Source: Formicarius rufipectus
Taxonomy: Eukaryota; Chordata; Aves; Passeriformes; Formicariidae
Assembly (NCBI GenBank): GCA_013399695.1
Contig: VXAU01001251.1
Location: 844,043 to 908,042, forward strand
Direction: 5' to 3'
Length of the DNA stretch: 64,000 nt
The translations under genes and the position numbers were made by a program. The notes below the pieces were generated by a model. The model did no database searches. It was given only the letters and a program-made list of their open reading frames with translations, and had not been told where the DNA came from. Positions 1 through 12,928 of this stretch are shown one piece after another; position 1 is the first letter of the stretch, and the number at the start of each line of letters is the position of its first letter.

Positions 1-121
1 CTGCAGGAAGCATCACCTTCTTTATTACCAAAAACCTGTCCTCAGGCTCCCAGGGATTGTGTCCACATACCCTATCTGGAAAAACTACTATCAATTTACA
101 GGATCAAGTTACCACTAAAAA

Positions 122-225
122 CCAGAGTTGAAAGGCATTTTAGGAAGTCTCCTAGTTCATCTCCCTGCTCAAGTTATCTGCATCTTTTTCAACTCTGACA
201 AATGTCTGTCTGATCCATACAAATT
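122..225 (-). repeat. Ancient CR1 LINE 3' fragment
   Basis: Read on the + strand this follows the reverse complement of old sauropsid CR1 3' ends. A 'gagttgaaaggcatttt' segment sits where those elements have 'gagttggaagggacct'. It is followed by 'ccctgctcaag' and then 'gacaaatgtctgtctgatcc', which corresponds to 'gacaggtgtttgtctaacc'. The copy is heavily diverged and lacks the octamer terminus, so it predates the bird-specific CR1 copies in this window. The left and right limits are uncertain. Confidence 0.6.
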
Positions 226-1734
226 TCTTACATATTTGCATCCAGATCAAGTCATTGGTGTAGTGAGATTGCATCAACTTCTAATAAATAAATATCTTTA
301 AAACTTCCATCTGGCTTTGCCCAGAAAGATGTCATCTCTACGTTCTGAGTGAGAATGCAAGTTCCACCCCAGGCTGCAGGTGTCTGACCACTATTTCTTT
401 GTGGATGGGAATGAAGTTGTACATATGGAACAGTGTTTTGTTAAGTATGGTTCTGTTCACTGAAGTATATATTTAAATCACTGACATACACACACTCAGC
501 ATACGAAGAAAAATCTGAAGGTCTGTTCTGTAAAAAAAAAAGACTTTTTTTTTTTTTTTATATAAGCCAGTGAAAACAACAAGTCTGTGTTACNCATTGG
601 CTTAAAAGTGTTCCAGTTTTATCTGACTGTGAAAGTGGATGGTGTCATGCTGCTCAGTGCCAGAGAACAATGAGCAACTACAGTCTTGGATAAAGAGAAC
701 AGCCATGGCATCATGCAGCTTCTCCTCCAACCTCCACTAGATGTGCAGTTGACACCTCACTTGGTTTGTCCCACCAGCACTTTTAAGCCTCTCCAAATCC
801 CCTGCTCTGCACTTGCAGAGACTGGATGACAGAGTCCCATAGGATGCTGAAAAGGGTCGGGACAGTAGGTACGGAGCCAGGCAAGGCTGATGGCATGAGT
901 CAACTTAGCTGGTGAGGCCACCCCAACTCACTACAATGTCACCAACACTGTCCCATGGCACCAGCTATTCAATGGACCCAGTGCTGGTCTTGTATAAGCA
1001 ACCGCAGCACAAAAAGTTCACACAAAGCAACACCACACTGCCAGTTGCCAAATATTTATTGTACAAGCCTGGCTAACCATAATGGGAACTTAGCTTGACC
1101 AAAACCAAAAGAAAAAGATCCTTAGCTTGGGATGGAAGCCAAGTCAATTATTTTGTAAACAAGCTTGGTTCTCTTCCTAAAATGAAGATCAGATCCTCAT
1201 TTGGTGTAAAAGGGTATGGCTTAAACTGGTCTCAAAGAGCAGGTCAGGAGAAGTAGTCAGGCACTAAAAATCACTTTATAATACCTGTCCTGCTATTTAA
1301 TGCTCCCCATGCTCTTCACTTCCACTGACTGCAGCACCAGTCCTGTACTGGACACTTGCACTTCCATCCCTGACATTGACTGGAACACTGAGCCATCAGT
1401 GGCAGTAAATCAGGAGCTGAATAGCTAAATGCTTTAAGAAGGCTCAAGACTTCTGCCATTGAAGGAATGCCTCAAAAGATGATTGATACCTCTCTGTGAA
1501 ATTTATTGCTTTACCCACAGCAATACGAAGTCAATGTAAGAGAGTCATGATATGGGATGTGATGACTCTCCCTCAGGTTGTTCCTGAAGGCCACAAAGGA
1601 GGTGGCAGAAGATGGATAGAACCTCAGATGCCTGGTGAGGTGGCAGACAGGGAAGGATGCAGCAGTAGAAGAGCCAAGCTGTTGTGCTGTGACTCATTTT
1701 CCACTTGATTTTGTGACTGTTTTTACAGTGAAAA
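226..1734. other. Unique noncoding stretch
   Basis: I see no gene, RNA or recognisable transposon here. Short homopolymers (A at 532-541, T at 545-559) flank an ambiguous base at 594. Short open frames in this stretch have no family signature. Confidence 0.6.
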
Positions 1735-1784
1735 GAAAAAAAAANNNNNNNNNNNNNNNNNNNNNNNNNNAAAAAAAAAAAAAA
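1735..1784. repeat. Poly(A) tract interrupted by a 26-N gap
   Basis: A-runs lie on both sides of 26 unresolved bases at 1745-1770. This is most likely a homopolymer that was not resolved in assembly. It could be the poly(A) tail of a retroposed copy, but the sequence upstream does not match an element I recognise. Open frames that cross it are artefacts. Confidence 0.85.
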
Positions 1785-4700
1785 GACCAAATCTGCTTTG
1801 GGGTGTTATTTCAGTTTTTTCTGACACAAACAGAACTTTTCTGCATCTTTTCTGTTCTTCACTTGGCATTTTATTTCTTAATATAGGAAACCTGATAGAT
1901 TATGTGGGCACCTTTGTTCATATTTACACAAAACAGAGTGATTTTTACTCTTTTAATGCAACAAATATGGAATTTAGGTGAATCCCTTTCTGGATTGAAG
2001 ACCTTATTTCAAAGACTTGCTTTTCTAATTCACATTTAAGGGACCTGAGTACATTTACTAACATTCAACTAGTTTGTTTTAAACGTTTTATTTTTTGTTT
2101 GTGGTTTTTTTTTTTTTGCTTTAATAATATCAGTGTGATATGAAATTATGCATTATGTTACGAGAAATAAACATTCTACTAATCTGTTCTAACTGTGGTC
2201 TTTTATGTTTCTTTAGACTTTTACTTAGCTATCAGGAGAAATATTATACAGATCCCTTTTTTTTTTTACTTTCTCTGTACAATCCAATATTTTATATACC
2301 TTTCTTATAGCCATTCCTCTTCATCACCTTTTTAAGCCAAGCAACACAGCTCTGCTGCCTCTCTCCTCCAGGTCTTGCCTGAATTTCAGGCTTTCCCATA
2401 GTCCTCATGGAGCTGTTCTGTTTCTGCAATACTTGAGAGTCCCAGCAAGTGCCCGTTACTTTTATTAAATATTCATCCTTCCCTGACTAAAGATTTATAT
2501 GGTTTTGTTACTGCATCCATAAAACAAAACGTTTTATACATGTTTTTCAAACACATGGAGAAAGCTTGTTTTTTTCCATAAATGAGGATCTGAACCTCTA
2601 CTAAAAGAAGAAAAAGCAAAGAATCACTCCCCTGTACACATACACACTCACACAACCAATGGATTAATTTCAGCAAGAGCAGAGAGAAAACATGGCAGAT
2701 GAAGTTTTCCTCCCTCTGAGGCATTTTGGCTAATTTACATCCTCATTTCAGAGCTAAAGGCTCCCACTGAAAGGCAACCATGTGTTCCTTTTAAACAGGT
2801 AGATTTGATTAAAGGCTGGACTTCTGGAGCATGATCCTGCAACCTCTGTATAATCAGTCCTACCAAGGATAATGAGATTACTCACAGGAGTAAAACACTG
2901 CAGAACGGAACCCTGGAGTCTCACCAATTAATAGGAGAATTTTCTTCTCTTTTTCCCTCCGCCCTCTTTTTTTATTGCCCTTAAAATGCCAGGGGAGATT
3001 CAGAGTTATAGCAATTATTGTTATGGAGAACAGGACATAAAATGAACTGTTACTGCCTTTAAAAGAGCTGGAATCTCTTTACCTTTCAAGAGTAGGGTAT
3101 AAAAATCTGTATGCAAATGAATAAATATAAATGCAAATATAATCTACATGAGGAAAGGCTGTTTTTCCCTGAGCTAAAGAAGCATAACGATAATCAGGCT
3201 CCCAACTGTAAATGGTACTCAGTGTTTTGTAAGAGCTGTGGAAAATTGAGGCAAGGGTTTAATTCACTTTCTCCTCTGGTTGGAGGAAACAGGTGTGGCT
3301 CCATTTGCAGGTAGCTTATTATTTTTTATGAATATATTACAGGCACTCTTTGCATATTTCAAGAGGTAGCACATTTTGCTCTTCCTGATCAGGAACACTC
3401 ACTGGATACAGAACATGGACTGAGAGGTTTCACTGTGCTACTTAGCTCAGCTTTGATGGTTTATGAGGATTTGAAAAGGCAGTAAAACATCCTTTGACAA
3501 ACAAAGGCTTCCAAGTGAACGGAAGATCAGGCATCATTTGTTATTGACGAATGAACAAGAGAGGAATTAAACATCAGAATTTCTTCTCAAATGATATATG
3601 CAACATATATCTCATGTGGGAAGCTTCCAGGAGATGCCTGTCCCCAGCCCATGTAGGAGAACTGGAGTCATGAGGCTGAGACCTTGCTGCCAGCAGAACT
3701 TCCTGAAGAAATATTTGCATCAATTCACAATTAAACACTGAGACAAATGGTGAGTGAATGAGGTGGTCAGGCTGAGGCATGCAGGTGAAAACACAGGCAC
3801 CTGAGAGAGTCCAGAGCCAGTGACAGCCATGTTAGTCCAGCACAACTGAGGAAAAATTGTTGGTGTGAGCACTATATTTCTGCATGCTTTTGGTTCCCCT
3901 GTCCCACAGTAACTGTGTTGAAACAAACCTACTCATTACCACTAATCACTGTGGCTACAGCATCGGGAGAAAATGAAATGAGGTACAGTGTGCTCTAGTC
4001 TTGGTCAGAAGGGTTTAGATCAGGTTGGAGGAAATCTGCCGATTTCCAAGGAAAAAGAGAGAAAGGGAAGGGGAGCATTAAGTGACCCCCAAGTGTGTAC
4101 TGTGTCCCAAAATGCAGCTTGATACTTGAGACAGATTCATGGTAATTAAGTCCATTTAATGAACGAGACAGTGAAGAAAGCTAGAGATGGGAAAAATAGA
4201 GGCAGTTGGTCATAGGGAAAGAACAAACACTATTCAAAGGATACCAGACTTCTTAAAATGCTAAATGAAAAGACCAGTGAAATTCAGATGCAGACAACAG
4301 TCTGGAAAAAACTACGAGTTTAGCAAAGGAGGCAGATTTAAATCCCTACAGGATGTGACACAATCAATTGGCAGAACAGAGAAGACATTAAAAAGTCCCT
4401 GATAAAAATTAAAGGGGATTATTTTGGAGCAACATTCACAAAAAGACAACAGGAAAACAAACACATTTTCTACCAGGTATGAAGATCAGAACACATGCAG
4501 TGATAGGATTGTTGACAGCACTGAGAATTACAAACATCTGAAGAAAATTTGACAATAAACTAATGAATGAGGAGAGAGCAATGAAAGTAGGCTATAGTGA
4601 TGACCTTGACTTCTGTATTAGGGGGGAAGAAAATCAAGGCATGAGATATTTTAATCTGGCATAGAATAATGTACCATTGGGCCAATGCATAATATGAAAA

Positions 4701-4792
4701 GAAGAGGAAATGTTAAACAAAATTAAGAATCAAGAGGAAAACCCAGAAAGTTTCTTCAAATTTGATGGAAACTTTAACAGAGACATATTATT
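1785..4792. other. Unique AT-rich noncoding stretch
   Basis: The sequence is AT-rich with scattered T-runs, for example near 2107 and 2260. There is no long open frame, RNA gene or repeat that I can name. Confidence 0.55.
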
Positions 4793-5107
4793 ACAGAATC
4801 ATGGAATAGTCTGGGTTTGAAAGGATCTTAAAAATCACCTGGTTCCAAATCACCCTGCCACGGGCGTGGACACCTTCCATTAGATAAGGTTGCTCAAAAC
4901 CCATTCAATCTGGCCTTAATTACTACTGGGGTTGGGACACCCACAACTTCTCTGGGCGACCTCTTCCAGTGTCTCCCCACCTCCCATAGTAAAGAATTTT
5001 TTTCTAATGTCCAATATAAATTATCCTCTTTTACTTTAAAACATTAACCCCTTGTCCTCTTGCTGCAGGCCCTATTAAAAAGGTTTTTTCCATCTTTCTT
5101 ATAAGAA
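4793..5107 (-). mobile_element. CR1 LINE 3' fragment
   Basis: The fragment starts with 'acagaatcatggaatagtct', a CR1 3' terminus read in reverse complement. The usual CR1 3'-region landmarks follow in order: 'aaaatcacctggttccaa', 'ggacaccttccattagat', 'gggacacccacaacttctct', 'ccccttgtcctcttgctgca' and 'tttcttataag'. It is 5'-truncated, as most CR1 copies are, and carries no usable protein. Divergence from the remembered consensus is moderate. Confidence 0.92.
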
Positions 5108-6690
5108 TGACAGGAAGAGAAGTTGATGTTGTATGAAGTCAAACACTCTTGATGCCAACTAGCTCTACCACATCCCAGCTGGAAGGATGGCAGGGAACCA
5201 GTAGGGTGACAACCAGGAAAAAATCTTGTCAGAGAGAAGGGTGCCCATGCATGGGTGGGAGGCATACCAGTGTCCTGAAAAGAAAAGCATCTGTGAAAAA
5301 AAGTTTGGAGAGAGAGATGTCCAGGGAACCAAAATGTCTCAATATGGCTCTCTGCTCACATTGATAAGTCTCTTGTGTCTAAAGCAGGTGGAGAACAGTT
5401 CCACAGCAATGGAACCAGCTGGGACACAGCAGGCAGGCATTGGCCACGGGGACCATTTCAAGGCACAGAGGAAACCCTTACAAAGACATGCATGGCAGGC
5501 AAACTGCTCTGGTGTGAAAATGGACATAAACAGCCTGGAAGAAACAAATGATAAACAGGAGCAAGCAAACCCAACATCATTATTGAGTGCAACATAGAAA
5601 AACAGGCCCTAATGTTGTGAGCTGTTCTGCCGGGCAGGTCCCTAAACTCACTCAAAATGTTACCAAACTCAATGATTCCCTGTACCTCTGCTGGCATCAG
5701 TCAGAAAAAAAACCACCAAGATGAGCTAAAATGTCCTTACACACTTCAGTACCTCACTTTTCCCTGCAGCAAGCCAAGAACCAAACCAAGAAAAGCAGCC
5801 TATCCATGGGCCCTCATTTGATAACATGACCAGGGCAGAGATGAATCGTTGAGATGGGGAAATCATAGTGAAAGCCCCAAAATGATCAGCAGTTGGAGAA
5901 TTACTCACTGGTGATTCACAAATTCTATGCTCAGAAGGGGCCGGTGATCATACCCTCCAATTTCCTGCAAAACAGGCAACTAAAGTTTTGCTTCACTTCA
6001 GGCTATTCATCACTGGCTGGTCTAGACCATGTCATTTAGGCTGAGTACAAAGCCTTCAGAGACAGAAATAGTTCACTTTCATATAGGTATCTGTCATGTC
6101 ACTTGGTGATCCCTCTACAGCCAGTGGAGATACGGTCAATATAGTCAATGGAGCTTCAGAGCTCCACTCAGTACATCCTAAATTAAATACCTGTCTTTGG
6201 TTGGGCGAGTCACACTCTAAACTTGATTAACTCTGCTGACTAGATCCTCACCCAAAGGAAATAAGACACAGGATTCTGAGAAGTAGATAAAGATTCATTG
6301 GAGGCACCCAAAGCTGGGTTAGATAAATCCCAGTCCAAGAATACAAAGTTCCAAAGTGCCTTTAGATTTATTATGATTGCTGATCTCATTTAATATGAGT
6401 GTATAGATACACACTAGAAATTAGGTATAATTTTTCTGCCTTAAGCTTGCAACCACTGGCTTCATAATGTCATTTTGTACTTAACTGAAGAGCTGTTCAC
6501 ATTTAATTTACTCTGCTGTTATAGTCTCCTTTTCTCTGGATCAACAGAGCTCATTGTGTTATCTGTTACCACTGAAGACTAAATAATGATGTTGGATCAG
6601 ATCAAATAGTTGTTTTAGAAGGACCTAAAAGAAAGTGTGAAGCAAACACTCTACAAAATGGATTTTGTTTGCCACTGCATCTTTTTATCC
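5108..6690. other. Unique noncoding stretch
   Basis: Several overlapping short frames on both strands (5.2-5.7 kb) have no conserved motif and appear by chance. No repeats or RNA genes recognised. Confidence 0.5.
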
Positions 6691-6790
6691 CTATTAAAAA
6701 AAACCAAACAAACAACCAAACAAAATACAAACCCAAAACAACAAACAAATAAAACAGAAAAAAAATCCCTAAAACCAACCCAAACTAATT
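6691..6790. repeat. A/C-rich low-complexity tract
   Basis: Runs of CAAA and AACAAAC units with almost no G or T. The 65-residue frame here, rich in Lys, Thr and Asn, reflects this composition and is not a gene. Confidence 0.85.
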
Positions 6791-7288
6791 CCCCAAAACT
6801 CTTTTACTTCCAAAGCGATTATAAACCTAGATAATGTGAATATTGATAGACAAAGGATCAGTTCCTTTAATGGGGAAGAAATGCATAAAGAACGAAGAAC
6901 ATAGTAAAGCAATTTCCCCTACTTGCCTGCCCTGGTGGATTTCCTCTTGGATTGCATAAAAGGTGTTCATACAGTGGAGGTTTTGCCCACAAAAATACAT
7001 CAGTCAAAGAGCCATCAGGTTCTATTTTTCTCTCAACCTGAGAACACAGTTTCTTCCTAAAGGCCAAAAGTAAGATTTACATGAACAAAACCCATTGCAC
7101 CTGGATCACAGAAGAAATTTTGGAACTACCTGTAAAAGTTGACAATCAGTTATCACAAATCTACCTCATGTCTGACTAGAAAACTGCCACTCTGAATGTT
7201 GTATTCATGCATAACTTATCTGGAAAGGTGAAGATTTCTATTTTATTCATGCATAACCTCACTTTTTCACTACAATTATTTTTATTTA
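6791..7288. other. Unique noncoding stretch
   Basis: Nothing recognised except a 14-bp direct repeat, 'tattcatgcataac', present at about 7202 and again at about 7243. Confidence 0.5.
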
Positions 7289-7412
7289 AAAAAAAAAAAA
7301 ACCAAACATTTCTCCTCCTTTTTTTTTTCTGTTGTGTGCTTTTTTTGTTTATTGGTTTGGTTTGGTTTTGTGTGTTTTTGTTTTGTTTTGTTGTTGTTTT
7401 ATTTTTCGTTTT
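7289..7412. repeat. Poly(A) followed by T/G-rich tract
   Basis: An A13 run is followed by T-rich sequence with TTTGG and TTTTG units. It is roughly the complement of the tract at 6691-6790 but not an exact inverted copy. The hydrophobic Phe/Leu/Val-rich open frames here are composition artefacts. Confidence 0.85.
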
Positions 7413-8109
7413 TTATTGCACAAAGAGAACTCCATATCAGAGGGAAAAAACAAACAAACAAACAACATATCCTGCCAGAAATGTGATACATCCTGTTTTA
7501 CACTGGTGAAGGATAAAAGGAGCAGCTCAGAAAACGCAAGGTTAGATTTGGTGCATCTGCTCCATTTGTTTAATAAAAACTGATGCCTGCTCTGCTGTTT
7601 CTCATCCTCCATTCCAGCTAGCTGGAGCACAGACCAGCATTTCTCAGATCCTGTTGCTAATGATAACTACTGAATTACAGTGTTGGTAAAGACTTTAAGA
7701 GACCATCCAACTCAGTCCCTGGAAGGGTCTGGAACACCTAGATCATCTCTTGTGAATTCTGGTAGCAGATGCCTCAAAGGAGCTTTGATACTGGCCTGAA
7801 TGCTGTGGTAGATCTGTGCACAACAGGACTGCCCTACTGAGACAGCAGGAGATGGGGTCACACACGTGTTTGGAAGATGAACTTCACACCAGCCCTGAGG
7901 ACTCTGGGAACTGTGTATTAACATTCACAGCCCAAGGGCTTACCTTATCTTAGCTTACCTCTAATAGCTGATCTGCTCCAGGAGCTCAAAGGGAAAGAGA
8001 ATCCAACTACATCTCCTCAGAGGTGTTTCCTAACTTATACAAAGCCTTCCACAGATGGAGAGGAAAGCTAAACAGCTCTGGTGCCTAGAGCTGGAGAAGA
8101 GTGAGGATG
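7413..8109. other. Unique noncoding stretch before a CR1
   Basis: No gene seen. The sequence around 7690-7735 ('agagaccatccaactcagtc') faintly resembles a CR1 3' region, but too little is preserved to call it. Confidence 0.5.
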
Positions 8110-8998
8110 GAGTTCTTAATAATTTCACAGACAACACTAAGTTGGGCAAGAGTGTTGATCTGATGTAGGGTAGGAAGGTTTTGCAGAGGGATCTGACAGG
8201 CTGGATCAACGGGCCAAGGCCAATCATATAAGGTTCATTAAGGTGAAGTCCTGGGTCCTGCACTTGAGTCACAACAACTACATCCAGCTCTACAGACTGG
8301 GGAAGAGTAGCTGGAAAGCTGCTCAGCAGAAAAAGATCAGAGGAGGCTGGTCAACAGTGGCTGAACATGAGCCAGTGTGTGCCCAGGTGGCTAAGAAGGC
8401 CAATGGCATCCAGAACTGCATCAGTAACAGTGTCACCAGCAGGAGCAGGGCAGTGATTCTTCCTCTGTACTCGGCACTGGTGAGGCCACACCTTGAATTC
8501 TGTGTCCAGTTCTGAGACTCTCACTACAAGCAAGACACTGAGGTGCTGGAGCATGTCCAGAGAAGGGCAACAGAACTGGGGAAGGATCTAGAGAGTAAGT
8601 CATATGAGGAGTGGCTTAGGAAGCTGGGGGTGTTTAGCTTGCAGAAGAGATGGTGCAGGAGACCTTATCACTCTCTACAACCACCTGAAAGGAGGCTGTA
8701 GTCAGGTGGGGATCCATCTCTTGTCCCAGGCAACAAGTGATGGGACAAGAGCAAATGGCCTCATATTGCAGTAGGAGGGATTCAGGTGAGACATCAGGAA
8801 GAATTTCTTCACTGAAAGGATAGATAAGCATTGGAATAGGCTGCTCAGGAAATTGGTGGAGTCACTGTCCCTGGAAGTGTTCAAGAATGACTAGATGCAT
8901 CACTTTGTGTTATTGTTTAGTTGACATGGTGGTGTTTGATCAAAGGTTGGACTTGATCTTTTCCAGTTTTAATGAATTACTCTGTGAATGATTCTATG
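8110..8998 (+). mobile_element. CR1 LINE, 3' part of ORF2 plus 3' UTR
   Basis: The 5' part encodes the C-terminal end of the CR1 ORF2 protein. A mostly open stretch of about 90 codons at 8243-8515 reads like the conserved CR1 segment 'SRSRAVILPLYSALVRPHLE'. After it come 3'-UTR landmarks ('gcaggagaccttatcactc', 'gggacaagagcaaatggcc', 'aagaatttcttcactgaaag', 'ggttggacttgatctttt') and the terminus 'gattctatg' at about 8990-8998. The reverse-transcriptase core is missing and the frame carries stops and indels, so the copy is a dead 5'-truncated insertion. Confidence 0.95.
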
Positions 8999-10630
8999 TG
9001 GGAAAGGTATATGCCTGAGGGGACTCTGACTAGCAGATAATTCTTTTCACCTCCTCTGAGCTGTTTCCATAGCATTTGCTGTTGCTTTCTAAGTGCTTGA
9101 GGACCTGGAGAAAACTCAGTCATTATAGCATCAATGCAAGAATCCTGCACCCTCAAAACGGTGACCAATGGGGCTAAAGTGTCTCAGATGCAACCTTTCT
9201 CATCTTCCTGGCAAATGCCTTCTGCCTAAAATACATATTCTCAGGTATGCCCAGGATGCCCATGTGACACTACCAGGCAAGAGCAGGTTAACACTGTTCC
9301 AGCCTTTCTTCCAGCTTAACACTCTCCTCTCCTTATCAGCTGGGATCTGTAGCAGTGAGGTACAAAGACTTTCACAATTTTTGGTCACACAGTGCACTGA
9401 AAAGTGTGTTCAAGTTGTATGGTAGTACTCCATGCAGGCGGACATCTGATGTACTGTGGAAAAGACTCAACAGATAGAAAACTGCAGCACTGAGGTAAGG
9501 ACTGGAAATTAGAAGTCATCGGGGGAAAAAATAAAAAGCACAAATCAGAAACAAAACCTTTCAGTTAATAATGATATTTTAGGATGGCTTCATTTCGTAA
9601 CAACACCATCAAAATTGCTCCCAAAAGAGAAAAAAACATATTCAGGTTTTGGTAATTCTGGTCTGAATTGCACCATCCATATTTAAACAAAACCAAAGGA
9701 AATAAACCCAAAATCACCCTCCCTGCCATAAAAAAAACATTCTAACAACCCACAAAATAAACACAACAACCCAAAACCATAAGAAAAGCAAATACAAGGG
9801 TTAAGTTTGGACAAAAATATAATCTAATTAATGATTATTGACAGTTCAGATGGATTTATATGTAAGACTACTATGAGCTATTTCCCAGTAATTTTTTCTG
9901 GGGCTTTTTTGCTGTTTTTGTTTGTTTGTTTGTTTTCTAATTAATAACCAACGCAGAGAGATGAGCTCTCTTTTCTTTTGCACATACATGTCAATTCTCT
10001 TCTCCATTCTCTTGGAAGAGCAAGAGCAATGTCTATTTGACATCCTCCAAAAACTACTCTTGCGTGCTCTTTTTCCCAGTTCTTTCTCAAAACTAAACTG
10101 GTTTCTTGAACAGTGAAAATAAGACAGCATTTCTGCAGTGGTATCCCACTAAAGTATCTGCTAGATACCATCTATTTGTAATTCCTGCCCTACTTTCATT
10201 TCAACAATTCAAACGGCCTCTATTCACGCTCAGGCATTTTGTGAGTTACTCTTGTCTCTGAAAAACACTCTTACCCATTTACAGTTCCTTCTTGTCTCAA
10301 TATATTGCTTCAATCATTGCCATCATCTTCCTTTAGTCTACTGCAAAGCTCACCAGGAGAAGAAATCTGGCAGATATGCAAGTGTGGAGGCTGGTTTGAG
10401 AAGCACAGGCACCCAATTTACATGTGAGCTGGCAGAATTACCTTTCCCCTCAGCAATATCTGAAACTTCCTAAGCCACACAGGGCCTTCCTCTGATTAGA
10501 AGCCAGTGTTATTTTAATTCAGTTATTTGTATTCAGCTATAGCCTTTGTTCTGGGAACACAGCCAACTGAAGTACTGAATACTTAGTGAGTATAATTAGA
10601 AAGGTAAGCAGCTCCAAAAGGAATGAAATC

Positions 10631-10631
<1 letters not shown>
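8999..10631. other. Unique noncoding stretch with a (GTTT)n tract
   Basis: A short (GTTT)n run lies at about 9915-9935 and an A/C-rich patch at about 9705-9780. No coding or RNA gene recognised; the frames of 60-94 residues here lack any motif. Confidence 0.5.

Positions 10632-10670
<39 letters not shown>
10632..10670. repeat. (AC)n microsatellite
   Basis: About 19 uninterrupted AC dinucleotides, followed by a short imperfect extension near 10728-10742. Probably polymorphic in length. Confidence 0.97.
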
Positions 10671-10674
<4 letters not shown>

Positions 10675-12863
10675 CATTATACAGGATGCATGAAGAGAAA
10701 GCTGAAGAATGGAGAGCAAAGACTTGGACACACACAGAGACACAATAAAACCCCCACACCCTAAGCGATTGATCTCTACCAAACTGACATCTCTGCCAAA
10801 TGAACTCCATTGCCCTGATAATTTGGAGAAATGTTTGTTTGTGGAGTGGGTGGGTCGGACTCATGACCTGTTTGCTGAAGCAACAAAAGCTCTTGAAAAA
10901 GAGCCTTCCTAAGATCTGACAGGCTTTGGCCTTCAGCAAACAACATGTTCAAAATAAGCAAATAATGAGCAACCTTCATCGATGAACTGCCAGCACAGAA
11001 TGCCTTCAGATCTCCCAGAGCAGCTCTTGCCTGACTGTCCTTCAGCCCTTTTCTCATGGCCCCACATAGTCACGTAGGTTTATGTTCTTCAGTTTTGCTT
11101 TCAGCATTTGAGTCATTGCTGTGTTTAACATTCAATGCAGCTTCATAAAGAAACCAGCTTATCTCTGTCCAAATTGTTCCAGGTATTTACATGCTACCTG
11201 GATCATGAGAAAATCAATAGGAATCAAGCACTTAAATATCATTGAGAATAGAGACTGCTCTTCTCCTCTGATGCCCATCCATCTCCTGTCCCTCCAGCAG
11301 AGTAAGAGCACTACTTTTCTACTAGTGATATGACACAACTTTCCTGTTTACCCACAAAGGTGTAGTCTGGGGAGCAGAGGTTTAGCACTTAACTAGAACA
11401 GGCTGCAGTGAGTAAAACTGGGAAAATACAATCAAAGTGACAAGTGGCTGCAACCACTCAATTGCCCCTGGGTGGTTTACAGAATTGCACTTGTTCAATG
11501 GGTCCTTTGGAGCAGCTGTTGGGCTCTGCCTGAACACCATCCCTAAAATACCCGACTATAATCCACAGAGCTACTGACCAATTGCCCATAAGAAATTCAG
11601 TTCAAGTCTGATAGAGTTAGAAAGGATTTCCACTAGCTTAAAATTCTCATTAGTTCCTAAATAATCCCTGGTTGCCCATTTTAGTGGGAAACTCAAGCAG
11701 CAACCAGTCAGAGTGTGTAAAAAGAAAGGCTGCTCTCCTATGAAAATTCATTGTGGAAACCTGTTGGATAAGGACTACAGTATGAAGGTATTCACATTAC
11801 TCTTTCCTACCACTTAGCAAAAAAGTGACCCAAGAATATAGTCTTCAGGTCCTATCAGTGCAAGACACACACCCCCATGAACTTCTACAATCGGCTCAGA
11901 TCTGCCCTTGTTTCCAGAGGTGGGAGGTGCTGTTTCACAGAGCACACCATAAACCCTCCTTCTCTCACATTGTGCAAATGTGCGTTTCAGAGAGGAAATT
12001 CTGGATCTTGCTCTCCAGTTTGCACTGAAGAAATCTCACATCTGACTTTACAACCAGGATGCTTCAGCATCCTAGAGAGTAAGGATAAGGGGACATAATC
12101 TGAAGTCAGGCTAAAGCAACTCATTTTTGCCATCCCAAATCTCCCGTATTTGGACTGACAGAACTGTGCTAATTTCAGCAGCATGAAAGATACTCCATCA
12201 CAACAGTTCTCTTGCTGATAGAATTCATTTTGCTAGTGATCAGATGATGGAAAGGAGAGGCCTAAATCACTAGGCAAAGCGGAGTCTCACCAGGATAAAC
12301 TGTGTTCTCAAAAAGAGAGCTCTGTGACAAATATCCTACCCAGCAACACCTTCCAGCATAGGTCTGGTCTGAGCATTTCAGAAAAACCCAGGTGTTGGTT
12401 TTACCTGCAGTGAGGGTTTATTTTCCCCATCTCAGAGCTCACTCTCTAGAACTGTCTCTGCTCTTAAACCACTGCCTGTGTCATGGCATCCTAATTGCTT
12501 TTCTGGTTCAATTTCACCTCTATCCATAAATAGTTTTTCCCACTCCAAACCTAGTTTTAGCTTTTATTTTAGATGATTCCCATGACAGACCATTACTTCA
12601 AGCCTGAAATGAAGCATTAGAGTTGGGCCAAACTCCAGCAAGGCCAAGGCAGCCTCATTCAGCATGGTGACATTTTCATAGCTAGCTAAGGATTAGATTC
12701 AGGAATTACTCCTTCCACTTTATTATCATCATCACTGTGATCAAACCATTCTCCATTCAATATTCCTGCCTTTACTTCAGCCTTCCTTTCAAATCCAGTG
12801 TTTTGAAAGAGGGATGTGTTTCACCTCCCTAGGTGGCTATGGGGTGGGTGTAAGGGAAGGTTT
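10671..12863. other. Unique noncoding stretch
   Basis: I see no gene, repeat or RNA in this interval. Frames of 65-93 residues near 10.8-12.2 kb occur on both strands and show no conserved pattern. Confidence 0.5.
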
Positions 12864-12928
12864 GGGCAGGGCAGGGCAGGGCAGGGCAGGGCNGGGAAGG
12901 GAAGGGAAGGGAAGGGAAGGGAAGGGAA
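12864..12928. repeat. Compound (GGGCA)n / (GGGAA)n pentanucleotide repeat
   Basis: About six GGGCA units (12864-12892) change abruptly to about seven GGGAA units (12894-12928). The single unresolved base at 12893 lies exactly at the junction. The G-rich strand has many GGG runs one or two bases apart, a pattern compatible with G-quadruplex formation. Confidence 0.95.

Noticed and set aside
1040..1062. Minus-strand AATAAA with a nearby TATA-like sequence as a further LTR
   Set aside because: The order is wrong for an LTR: the TATA-like sequence is downstream of the AATAAA on that strand, and no TG/CA ends were found.
7690..7740. Possible CR1 tail before the 8.1-kb element
   Set aside because: Only a few short matches; not enough to separate it from chance.
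8243..8515. 90-codon frame with a clear conserved motif, considered as a host gene
   Set aside because: The motif belongs to the C-terminal part of CR1 ORF2, so it is transposon sequence.
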